From CBDCYH01 sp965224105 (lineage in GTDB: Bacteria; Bacteroidota; Rhodothermia; Rhodothermales; JABDKH01), in assembly GCA_965224105.1 (NCBI GenBank), contig CBDCYH010000001.1, forward strand, positions 372,001 through 436,000: a stretch of 64,000 nt of DNA. The letters run 5' to 3'. How positions within the stretch are numbered: position 1 is the first letter of the stretch; the number at the start of each line of letters is the position of its first letter. The notes beneath the pieces are model-generated. The model ran no database searches. It had not been told where the DNA came from and saw only the letters and a list, made by a program, of their open reading frames with translations. Position numbers and translations under genes: made by a program. Shown in pieces: positions 9,936 to 17,584 of the stretch.

Positions 9936-10027
9936 TGATGTGGTACGAGCGACGGCGCCTGTCGAGCTGGAAAGGGATATGGTTCAGTGCCTTCAGGGTT
10001 CCAGTATCAACCCAGCTGTCTATCGAA

Positions 10028-10837
10028 TCAATACCGCCGCAATTTTTTTCCGGCGAACGATTGCGGTAGTAAACTACGAACTGAAGTGTGCTTGATATCA
10101 CAGTTGGCAGAAAGTGAAATGACAACCGCATCAGCCGCTAGCTCGGACATTACTTGCCTGCACGCTCCGCATGGAGTGCAGATCGATCCTTCTGGACAAG
10201 AAAGCACCATTCGAGTCGGAGGAGTGAGCGCGTACGAAACGCACGTGCCTATAGCGTTTCGTTCTGCACAGATCGTTCGTGTCCAGTCGTCATGCTCGAC
10301 ATTAACGCCGGGGATAAGTTTGTCATCAGAATGTGCAAAACAACCGACTGGAAAGTTAGATGTGTGCACGTAGGCGCGAGCACTAAGGTTGCGCGCGAGT
10401 TCTATTTGCTGATGATCGTTGAGACTCGCCGGGGTGAAATCGCTGAACTCATCCTTCGCGAGCTCGTCTGGGAGGTCCAGCCCGCGTCCAACATAAAACT
10501 CAGGCGCCTTGACCTCGAATTCTCCGACAGCGCAATTCTCTAAGTAGTGAGCATCTGTGCCTTTGTCGCCCGGCCCGCTCGTGACGATTGCAGCGACGTC
10601 ACAACGGCCAAACGCAACAGCACTTGATACGGCGTTTGTAACAGCAGGAATCACAAGAGAAAACGATGCATTCTCAACACGGACACCGGGAATCCAACTT
10701 CCGTCCGAGAGAATTGCCAGTGCCACTTTCTGGCCGCCGGAATAGGGCACATAGGATCTTTCAGCAAGCCGAACCGCCAGTGATCTTGCCTGGTCAATCC
10801 ATCCCGGGAAGTTCGCCTGCTTGAATTGTGGAAGCAT
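10028..10837 (-). CDS. cdd: two-domain cytidine deaminase with catalytic site in the C-terminal half
   Basis: Deaminates cytidine or deoxycytidine in pyrimidine salvage. The 269-residue protein has two deaminase-like halves. The second half carries the zinc and catalytic residues: C190-A-E192 and the PCGAC motif with C223 and C226. The first half (about 20-90) keeps the fold signatures SYVPYS and VENAS, but IPA stands where the catalytic CAE would be, and there is no PCxxC motif. In the E. coli-type dimeric enzyme the catalytic half comes first and the degenerate half second, so the order here is reversed. Function is well supported; exact substrate preference is not. Confidence 0.9.
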   Translation of the reverse strand: MLPQFKQANFPGWIDQARSLAVRLAERSYVPYSGGQKVALAILSDGSWIPGVRVENASFSLVIPAVTNAVSSAVAFGRCDVAAIVTSGPGDKGTDAHYLENCAVGEFEVKAPEFYVGRGLDLPDELAKDEFSDFTPASLNDHQQIELARNLSARAYVHTSNFPVGCFAHSDDKLIPGVNVEHDDWTRTICAERNAIGTCVSYALTPPTRMVLSCPEGSICTPCGACRQVMSELAADAVVISLSANCDIKHTSVRSLLPQSFAGKKLRRY

Positions 10838-10931
10838 TGGGTTGTGAAGGGTACCTTCGAGGTCCGAAGCTAGTGATTCGGAGGGTCAATCAGAAGAATC
10901 GACTATTGAGTCGGTACCAAAAGGAGGTCGA

Positions 10932-10960
10932 TTGCTCGGAGTCTGCGCGGTTGTTAGTTT
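10932..10960 (+). promoter_or_regulatory. sigma-70-like promoter of tRNA-Leu(UAA)
   Basis: TTGCTC at 10932-10937 and TAGTTT at 10955-10960 are separated by 17 bp. The expected start of transcription falls one or two bases before the tRNA 5' end at 10970. The placement is convincing although the -10 box is not a strong match. Confidence 0.45.
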
Positions 10961-10969
10961 TTGGGGTAT

Positions 10970-11053
10970 GCCGGGGTGGCGGAATGGTAGACGCAACGGA
11001 CTTAAAATCCGTTGGGACATAGTCCCGTGCGGGTTCAAGTCCCGCCCTCGGTA
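10970..11053 (+). tRNA. tRNA-Leu (anticodon UAA)
   Basis: An 84-nt class II tRNA. A 7-bp acceptor stem (GCCGGGG with CCTCGGT, two G-U pairs) is followed by the D arm, an anticodon stem ACGGA/TCCGT around loop CTTAAAA, a long variable arm and a T arm GCGGG-TTCAAGT-CCCGC. The discriminator base is A and CCA is not encoded. The loop gives anticodon TAA, and the long variable arm fits leucine. Confidence 0.95.
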
Positions 11054-11074
11054 CTATAGGCCGTGGCAGTCGGT

Positions 11075-11281
11075 CTAGAAGAGATTCATCAGCTGGAGAA
11101 TCAAGAGCACGTCCAGCACTAAGACCAGGCCCACGATCGCGAACGACAGGAAAGCTAGTCTGTCCTTGGCTGTCGCCTCGATCGGTTTTGAGATTTGAGC
11201 AAGCTGTTCTCGCATTGTGCAGAGTTGTGGGCGCGTCAGACCAACTACAACCTCGATTCTGGTTGATTCTGGCGGCCTCAT
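11075..11281 (-). CDS. small single-helix membrane protein, hypothetical
   Basis: A 68-residue reading frame with a hydrophilic N-terminal half that could form a helix (about 20-42, TMREQLAQISK) and one strong membrane helix at about 46-66 (FAIVGLVLVLDVLLILQL). The ATG at 11281 is preferred over an in-frame upstream start at 11338, which would overlap the TlpA-like gene by 20 bp. It lies 37 bp downstream of that gene on the same strand and could be translated from the same transcript. I do not recognise a family. The clear helix favours a real gene, but the missing Shine-Dalgarno sequence keeps this tentative. Confidence 0.45.
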   Translation of the reverse strand: MRPPESTRIEVVVGLTRPQLCTMREQLAQISKPIEATAKDRLAFLSFAIVGLVLVLDVLLILQLMNLF

Positions 11282-11318
11282 GTTTCTGCATGGATTTATT
11301 GCGAAAAGAATGCCAGTC

Positions 11319-11816
11319 TCAATCCAGTAATCCCGCATCTTCGACTGCTGAGCGAACCAATTCGGCAGTTACCAAGCCGTTGGTTCGGGACACGATATAC
11401 CCGTGCTCATCGAGGACTATTGTGTTGGGCACTCCGATGAGCCCTCCAACCGCCGACTGCGCCGTGCCGGTGTCGACTACCACCGGGTAACCTATGCCCA
11501 TCTCGGCCACAAACGGATCTACAACTTCGTAGCCCTCCAGGTCGATACTGATCCCAATGATGTTGACGCGGTCGCCCCATTCCGCGTTGAGATGCATGAG
11601 TTCGGGAATCTCGAGCAGGCACGGTCCGCACCATGTTGCCCAGAAGTTTAGGACTGTCGGTTTGCCACGGTAATCTGCCAGATTAAACTCGGAGTTATCT
11701 GAGTTCTTCAGGCTGAACGAGACGGGATGTACTGCTGGAGTGTCGACTTCTTCCGATCCTTTCTGGCAGCCCGCGAGAAAAATCGCAAACACGAGGAGCG
11801 GCACACGCATTCGCAT
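11319..11816 (-). CDS. TlpA/ResA-like thiol-disulfide lipoprotein
   Basis: Periplasmic membrane-anchored thioredoxin-fold protein. From the ATG at 11816 it is 165 residues, with a lipoprotein signal ending FLAGC (C17 as lipid anchor) and the active site WCGPC (C63, C66) in the expected AhpC/TSA-Redoxin-like context. The cis-proline loop GVPNT is near residue 134. Such proteins reduce or exchange disulfides, often for cytochrome c maturation, but no cytochrome genes are nearby. The upstream gene is ytxJ-like, 20 bp away on the same strand, so the two probably share a transcript and a thiol-redox theme. An upstream in-frame start would add 32 residues with no signal-peptide character. Confidence 0.9.
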   Translation of the reverse strand: MRMRVPLLVFAIFLAGCQKGSEEVDTPAVHPVSFSLKNSDNSEFNLADYRGKPTVLNFWATWCGPCLLEIPELMHLNAEWGDRVNIIGISIDLEGYEVVDPFVAEMGIGYPVVVDTGTAQSAVGGLIGVPNTIVLDEHGYIVSRTNGLVTAELVRSAVEDAGLLD

Positions 11817-11836
11817 GGGTAGCACAGGTGGTTGGA

Positions 11837-12202
11837 TTAAGTAGTCTGCTGCATCTGGGTAAGACCTTGCTCCAAATTCTCTACGGTGACACCGTGGTGT
11901 GAGGTATTCCACACGACCTCGCCGTTAACCAGAACGAGAAGCTGAGGTGATTCATGCCGAACTCCCGTTTTTTCCTCGACCTCGTTGCTTAGCGGCCTGG
12001 CGGTCTGAACCGGGATCAGGTTGATGCGATCAGTGAGTGTGGATGGTGTCTTCGAGAGTTTCTTTATCGCCGAAAGGCTCAGGTGACATGTAAGGCTATG
12101 CTTGAAAACAACTACTGGAGCCTGGAAGGACTCCTCCGTAAGCGACTCAAACTCGTGAGACGTGTAAATCGGTCGGAAGGGTTTGTCGGTGATATTAACC
12201 AT
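11837..12202 (-). CDS. YtxJ-like bacillithiol-system redox-active protein
   Basis: A 121-residue cytoplasmic thioredoxin-like protein of the YtxJ/DUF2847 family. The family active site (usually TCPIS) appears as TCHLS with C39. The C-terminal region VRHESPQLLV and the VVWNTSHHGVT stretch are close to the usual family pattern. The family is proposed to act as a monothiol bacilliredoxin in organisms that make bacillithiol. That role is known from association and partial biochemistry, so the assignment is by homology. The gene starts a two-gene unit with the TlpA-like lipoprotein and is divergent from pepF across 116 bp. Confidence 0.85.
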   Translation of the reverse strand: MVNITDKPFRPIYTSHEFESLTEESFQAPVVVFKHSLTCHLSLSAIKKLSKTPSTLTDRINLIPVQTARPLSNEVEEKTGVRHESPQLLVLVNGEVVWNTSHHGVTVENLEQGLTQMQQTT

Positions 12203-12318
12203 GAATACACAGATTAAATGAAACGGCCTTCAATCTCCAGCCTATTAGATACGATCTTGCCGACAGCGTTACGCAATCGGATCGTCCCCAGCATATATAT
12301 CGGGAAAGCCTAGAAATT

Positions 12319-14112
12319 ATGAATACAGCACAAGAGAAAGTCACTGGAGCGGAGGGCGTATTTTGGAATCTCGATGACCTATGTTGTAGCGAAGCTGAAC
12401 TCCTGGAATCGCTCGAACCCATGGTGGAGCGAGCGCGGGCGTTCAAAGATCGGCACAAAGGTACCATCGCCGACCTGGGTGCCAGCGAGCTTGCAGCTTT
12501 GCTCGCGGATCTCGGTTCTCAATATGACGACCTGGGCAAGGCATACACGTACGCCTATCTGGTTTGGGTTACCCGTACGGAGGATCAAGCCGCAGGTGCT
12601 CTGCTTCAAAGGGTGAAAGAATCGCACATCAAAGCGACAAAGGAACTACTGTTCGTCGAAGTGGAATGGGCGCAATTGCCGGCGGCGACTGCCGAGGGTC
12701 TATATAATAATCCGCTTATGGCCCTCTACAAACATTACCTGCGAGTATTGTTTGACAACAGAGTCCACATTTTGAGCGAACCTGAAGAGATTATTCTGTC
12801 GGAAAAGAACATCACCGGTCGTTCTGCCTGGAATCGGTTTTTTGATGAGCACGTTTCGGCAATGCGATTCGAGTTTGAAGGTGAAGAAGTTTCTCAGCAA
12901 AAAATTCTGGCTAAGCTGCACAATCCTGATCGGGCTGTAAGGAAACTAGCTGCGCAGTCTTTTACAGATGGCCTACGAAAAAACAGTCGAACCCTCGGGT
13001 ACGTTTTCAATACGATCCTTGCGGACAAAGCTACCGACGATCGACTTAGAGGTTACGAGACCTGGATCTCAAGTCGCAACCAATCGAACCAGGTTGATGA
13101 CGCGTCTGTCGAAAGGCTTATCGACGCGGTGACCTCGCGCTACGATCTGTCCAAGCGCTATTACCATCTCAAGCGCGAGCTACTTGGTTATGATGAGATG
13201 ATGGACTACGATCGCTACGCTCCACTTGCTGAAGCAGATGAATTTGTTGAGTGGAATAGAGCCCGAGATCTTGTCACCGAATCCTATAACACGTTTGATC
13301 CCAGGTTGGGCGAAATCGTGCAGCGGTTTTTTGATGAGAAGTGGATTGATGCTGCTGTTGTACCCGGAAAACGCTCCGGCGCCTTCAGTCATTCCGCTGT
13401 CCCAAGCGTACATCCGTACATCCTGATGAATTACACAGGGCGTATACGTGATGTGCAAACCCTGGCGCACGAGCTTGGGCACGGGGTCCACCAGCACCTT
13501 TCTCGTGACCAGGGAATATTTCATGCGGATACTCCCTTGACGACTGCGGAGACCGCATCTGTCTTTGGCGAAATGTTAGTGTTCAGGTCCATGCTCGAGT
13601 CACAAACTGACCCAAGTTCAAAACTCGCTATGCTGGTATCCAAAATCGATGATAGCATGGCCACAGTTTTTCGCCAGGTAACGATGAATCGTTTCGAAGA
13701 CGCAATTCACACGCACCGTCGAGAGCGCGGAGAATTATCTGTCGAAGATTTCTGTAACCACTGGATTGGTACACAGCAAAAAATGTTCGGAGACAGTGTG
13801 ACCCTGACCGAGAACTATCGCTACTGGTGGGAATACATCCCTCACTTCCTGCACACGCCAGGTTATGTCTACGCCTACGCCTTTGGTGAGCTATTGGTAC
13901 TGGCACTATACAATCGGTACCTGGAAGAAGGAGAGGGCTTCTCCGAGAAATACGTCAATCTTTTAACGTCTGGTGGGTCGGACTACCCAGATGTGCTGGT
14001 TTCCCGCGTTGGAGTAGATCTCAACGACACGGGCTTTTGGTTGGGGGGACTTCAGGAAATCGAGAAGCTAATCGACCAGGCGGAGTCGCTAGCGGATTCG
14101 ATCAAAGGATAA
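12319..14112 (+). CDS. pepF: oligoendopeptidase F (M3B family)
   Basis: Zinc metallopeptidase of 597 residues that cleaves short peptides, normally in the cytoplasm. The HExxH motif H384-E-L-G-H388 is clear and the third ligand glutamate lies about 25 residues later in the TAETASVFGE segment. Length and the absence of a signal peptide fit the M3B group. The 3' end overlaps the convergent DUF819 gene by 11 bp. The upstream 116 bp is shared with the divergent ytxJ-like gene. Its neighbours include an M24 aminopeptidase, consistent with peptide catabolism. Confidence 0.95.
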   Translation: MNTAQEKVTGAEGVFWNLDDLCCSEAELLESLEPMVERARAFKDRHKGTIADLGASELAALLADLGSQYDDLGKAYTYAYLVWVTRTEDQAAGALLQRVKESHIKATKELLFVEVEWAQLPAATAEGLYNNPLMALYKHYLRVLFDNRVHILSEPEEIILSEKNITGRSAWNRFFDEHVSAMRFEFEGEEVSQQKILAKLHNPDRAVRKLAAQSFTDGLRKNSRTLGYVFNTILADKATDDRLRGYETWISSRNQSNQVDDASVERLIDAVTSRYDLSKRYYHLKRELLGYDEMMDYDRYAPLAEADEFVEWNRARDLVTESYNTFDPRLGEIVQRFFDEKWIDAAVVPGKRSGAFSHSAVPSVHPYILMNYTGRIRDVQTLAHELGHGVHQHLSRDQGIFHADTPLTTAETASVFGEMLVFRSMLESQTDPSSKLAMLVSKIDDSMATVFRQVTMNRFEDAIHTHRRERGELSVEDFCNHWIGTQQKMFGDSVTLTENYRYWWEYIPHFLHTPGYVYAYAFGELLVLALYNRYLEEGEGFSEKYVNLLTSGGSDYPDVLVSRVGVDLNDTGFWLGGLQEIEKLIDQAESLADSIKG

Positions 14113-15280
14113 CCGAGAGTTGCCCGAGGAGATATGCGCAGAACAAGGCTGCGTAGATCCCCAGAATGTACCCGGCCACTCCCATGAGTACTCCGATTGG
14201 TGCGAGGGTCGGTCTGAAGCTTGCGGCAACAACCGGAGCACTGGCGGCACCGCCAATGTTTGCCATCGATCCTGTAGCCACAAAGAATAGCGGTGCTTTC
14301 AAAAGTCTTGCTGCTGCAAAAAGGATGATAATGTGGATCGAGATCCAGATTAAGCCGGCAAGGAGAAACTGCGGCGCCTCTACGATCATCTTCAAGTCCG
14401 CTCGTGCTCCAATGGAGCAGATGAGCAGGTTCAGCGCAACGAATCCGTAATTCGAAGCTCCGACCTGATCGAGTTTTCTAAGCTTGGTGAAGGAAAGCGC
14501 CAACCCGATCGTAACCACTATGATGACTGTCCACGTTCCAGATGAGATGATCGATGGTTCGCCGATGCTAGGCATTTCCCGACCAATCAACACACAAAGG
14601 ATGGTTGCTACGAATCCGAGTCCGAGTATTTTGGACATGTCAGTGACAGCCGGCACGCGCGAGTTCGACGCGTCAAGTGCCGCCCGCTTCGCCACATCCT
14701 CAAGGGCACTGGTGTCGGCCCGGTTCCATCTGTCAAACCGCTCCTGGAAGGAGGTGAATAGAAGCATTATCCCCATCCACCCGTAGCCCACGACGGTATC
14801 GACAATAATTATCGGGCCCAGGCTGGCGTCTGGAGCACCAACGCTTTGCTGGATTGCTATCATGTTGGCAGTGCCTCCGATCCAGCTGCCAGACAGCGCA
14901 GCCAGTCCCTTCCAGGCATCGACGGGCAGGATTCCTTTTGTAAGTGCGTATGCAATAGGACCTCCAATAACTACTCCAACGGTGCCCGCGAGCATCATCA
15001 GCAGTGCCATTTTCCCAAGTCGGAGAATAGCTCGAACGTCGATACTCAACATCAGCCAGAACAACGACAGCGGAAGGAGGTATCGCGACATCCAGGAGTA
15101 GACAGCATTCTCAGCGGGGAGTATTCCGGCAGTGGTTGCCAGCATCGGTACAAAGTAGAACCAAATCACTGGGGGCAGGAGCTCAAAGAACCGAGAGAAT
15201 GCCGAACGGGTAGACAGCAAGTGGACTACCCCCATGCAGCCAGCGAGGAAGGCAAAGACATGTGTTGGTTCTGTGATCAT
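14102..15280 (-). CDS. DUF819 family integral membrane protein
   Basis: A 392-residue protein with about ten to eleven predicted membrane helices. It matches the DUF819 (YjcL-like) family in length and in the conserved Gly-rich segments GGTANMIAIQQS and GSMANIGGAASAPVVAA. The repeated GGxAN-type motifs in the two halves suggest an inverted-repeat transporter fold. The substrate is unknown. The ATG at 15280 is one base after the M24 peptidase stop codon, with AAAGG just upstream, so translational coupling is likely. The alternative TTG at 15298 is weaker. Coupling to a proline-type peptidase hints at peptide or amino-acid transport, which is inference only. Confidence 0.85.
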   Translation of the reverse strand: MITEPTHVFAFLAGCMGVVHLLSTRSAFSRFFELLPPVIWFYFVPMLATTAGILPAENAVYSWMSRYLLPLSLFWLMLSIDVRAILRLGKMALLMMLAGTVGVVIGGPIAYALTKGILPVDAWKGLAALSGSWIGGTANMIAIQQSVGAPDASLGPIIIVDTVVGYGWMGIMLLFTSFQERFDRWNRADTSALEDVAKRAALDASNSRVPAVTDMSKILGLGFVATILCVLIGREMPSIGEPSIISSGTWTVIIVVTIGLALSFTKLRKLDQVGASNYGFVALNLLICSIGARADLKMIVEAPQFLLAGLIWISIHIIILFAAARLLKAPLFFVATGSMANIGGAASAPVVAASFRPTLAPIGVLMGVAGYILGIYAALFCAYLLGQLSVIL

Positions 15281-15281
15281 G

Positions 15282-16400
15282 CTAACCTTTGAGATCAATT
15301 AGCTGTCGTGGCATCGTTGACAAGCACTCACATCCGTCTTCGGTAATCAAGACGTCATCCTCGATTCGAATTCCACCCACACCTGAAATGTAAATGCCGG
15401 GCTCGACGGTAAACACCATTCCCGGCTCCACCGGCTCGTCGTTATCTGCTCGAATGTAAGGGGCTTCGTGGATCTCCATCCCAATTCCGTGTCCCGTTCT
15501 GTGCGTGAACTTGTCACCGCACCCTGCATCTTCAATTACGGTTCGTGCAGCAGCATCGATCGTTGATGCCGGAATGCCGGGACCTGCCGCAGCAATGCCG
15601 GCTTGATTTGCATTGAGGACTACGTCTGCAATTTCTTCGATGATGGACGGGGCTTTGCCCCAAGAAAAAACTCGGCAGATGTCTGAGCAGTAGCCATCGA
15701 CAAAAGCACCCCAATCAACAAGTATGACATCGCCCTCAGCGAGAGCACGCCTGGAAGGGGCAGCGTGGGGATTGGCAGCATTCTCCCCGAAGGAAACTAT
15801 CGGTCCGAAGGGCAATTCCGGGTCTGCACAGAACGCCTCCAGGTTACGGATCAAAACTCCGGCGAATTCTTTCTCGGTAATTCCCGTGCGGATTTCGCGA
15901 ACGGATGTCGTCAAGGCTGACTCGGCGACGCGTACAGCCTCACGGATGATGTTCACTTCCGCTGCACTTTTGTGCAATCGCAGAGCGCTTACAAATGTTG
16001 CATCAGATTGTATTCGTGGGGACGGATAAGTGCGGGTTATTAGATCATGTTCGAACAGCCGAAATGCTAGCGGATTCACGGCAACGAGTTTCCCGCCAAG
16101 GTCGGCTTTGTCTAGCGCCGTATCGAAGGACGCTTGCCAGGTTGACGGCCTCTCATCATAGGTCACCACGTCCATTGGAAACCCAAGGCCTTCAAACTTC
16201 GGCGACTCCAGTTCGGGGATGACGATAACGGGGCTTCTGTCGGCCTGAAACAGCGCTACAATCGGTCGCTCCATCAGGTGGAGGGGGATATCTGTAAGGT
16301 AGGAGAGCGCTGGCCCTGGGTTTAGGGCGACTGCATCATAGGGACCCTCGGCTATTGACTTCGCGAACCGCTGCTGGCGGCGGGATATCTCGTTGGTCAT
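15282..16400 (-). CDS. M24 family Xaa-Pro aminopeptidase/dipeptidase
   Basis: A 372-residue cytoplasmic metallopeptidase that removes N-terminal residues next to proline, or splits Xaa-Pro dipeptides. A creatinase-like N-terminal domain (about 1-130) is followed by the pita-bread domain. Visible metal ligands are the Asp pair in VDWGAFVDGYCSD, the His in RTGHGIGMEIHE, and the Glu residues of VEPGIY and RIEDDVLI. The length fits PepQ-like enzymes of this phylum. It lies just upstream of, and likely in one transcript with, the DUF819 gene, and is divergent from the glycosylasparaginase gene. Confidence 0.93.
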   Translation of the reverse strand: MTNEISRRQQRFAKSIAEGPYDAVALNPGPALSYLTDIPLHLMERPIVALFQADRSPVIVIPELESPKFEGLGFPMDVVTYDERPSTWQASFDTALDKADLGGKLVAVNPLAFRLFEHDLITRTYPSPRIQSDATFVSALRLHKSAAEVNIIREAVRVAESALTTSVREIRTGITEKEFAGVLIRNLEAFCADPELPFGPIVSFGENAANPHAAPSRRALAEGDVILVDWGAFVDGYCSDICRVFSWGKAPSIIEEIADVVLNANQAGIAAAGPGIPASTIDAAARTVIEDAGCGDKFTHRTGHGIGMEIHEAPYIRADNDEPVEPGMVFTVEPGIYISGVGGIRIEDDVLITEDGCECLSTMPRQLIDLKG

Positions 16401-16504
16401 CCTTGTACTGATAATTGTGGTCAGGAGCCCTTCGGCGTTTTGGCGTCTGTAATATTTGTGGCCAAGAGTTATTAGCTTGGGGCAAATATACAGAAGTCAA
16501 GCCC

Positions 16505-17584
16505 ATGAGCCACTCATCATCGTCTCGTCGAGATTTTCTCAAAAAGGCTGCCGCCGCTAGCGTTGCCGCAACCGTCGTTGGTCCTGCTGCTTCCGCAACA
16601 GCCAAAGTAGACCAGGCCCGGAATGTCGCTGGACCTGTCGTCGTCGCATCAGCCAACGGTCTTAAAGCTGTAGAACGAGCTTTGGAAGTGATCACAAAGG
16701 GCGGTAGCGCACTCGATGGTGTGGTCGCTGGCGTTAATCTTGTCGAAAACGATCCAGACGACATTACAGTTGGCTATGGCGGCTTGCCGAACGAGCAGGG
16801 TGTGATTCAGCTTGACTCGTGCGTGATGCACGGTCCAACCGGAAGAGCAGGCGCTGTTGCGGCTATCGAGCAGGTAAAGAACCCGTCGCTGGTGGCTCGG
16901 CTGGTGATGGAGCGAACCGACCACGTGCTGCTTGTAGGGCAGGGTGCACAGGACTTTGCGCGGATGCATGGGGTGGAGCTCGAGAATTTGATGACCGAAA
17001 AGACCAGAAAAATTTGGGTCGAGTGGAAAGAAAACCTGTCGACGAGGGACGATTACCTTCCCCCACACGGTATAGGGGACAAAGACATCGGAGTGCAGTT
17101 CGAGGAATATCAGCGGCATTGGGGTACGATTAACTGCGACGCTATTGATCTTAACGGCGACATTAGTGGGGTCACAACAACCAGCGGTCTGTTTTTCAAG
17201 ATTCCAGGCAGAGTAGGCGACAGTCCTATTATCGGTGCTGGTCTTTACGTGGACAATGAGGTTGGGGCCGCTGGCTCAACCGGGCGCGGCGAAGCGAATC
17301 TCGAAAACCTGTCGTCGTTCTTAATCGTAGAGCGGATGCGTATGGGTGACTCGCCGGAAGAGGCGTGCTTGTACGCTTGTCAGCGCATCGCGGATCATAC
17401 GAAACTGATGCGCCTGCAGGACGAGAGGGGTCGACCGAACTTCAATGTTAAATTCTACGCGTTGAACAAGGCCGGTGACGTTGGCGGTGCAGAACTCAGG
17501 GGAGGCAAGGGAAAAATGGCGGTTGCCGATTCCCAAGGATCGCGCCTTATCGATCTGGCTTACCTGTACAAGAACGATTCGTAG
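16505..17584 (+). CDS. N4-(beta-N-acetylglucosaminyl)-L-asparaginase (aspartylglucosaminidase), Tat-exported
   Basis: Ntn-hydrolase that cleaves the sugar-Asn bond of glycoasparagines. It is 359 residues from the ATG at 16505. A twin-arginine signal SRRDFLKK (about 7-14) precedes an Ala-rich hydrophobic stretch. The autocatalytic cleavage site HWGTIN puts the nucleophile at Thr208. Downstream GVTTTSG and the IPGRVGDSPI region form the substrate pocket. A longer frame opening at 16415 would bury the Tat motif, so the internal ATG is chosen. Its stop abuts the stop of the convergent M6-like gene. Export by Tat suggests scavenging of glycoprotein fragments in the periplasm. Confidence 0.93.
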   Translation: MSHSSSSRRDFLKKAAAASVAATVVGPAASATAKVDQARNVAGPVVVASANGLKAVERALEVITKGGSALDGVVAGVNLVENDPDDITVGYGGLPNEQGVIQLDSCVMHGPTGRAGAVAAIEQVKNPSLVARLVMERTDHVLLVGQGAQDFARMHGVELENLMTEKTRKIWVEWKENLSTRDDYLPPHGIGDKDIGVQFEEYQRHWGTINCDAIDLNGDISGVTTTSGLFFKIPGRVGDSPIIGAGLYVDNEVGAAGSTGRGEANLENLSSFLIVERMRMGDSPEEACLYACQRIADHTKLMRLQDERGRPNFNVKFYALNKAGDVGGAELRGGKGKMAVADSQGSRLIDLAYLYKNDS

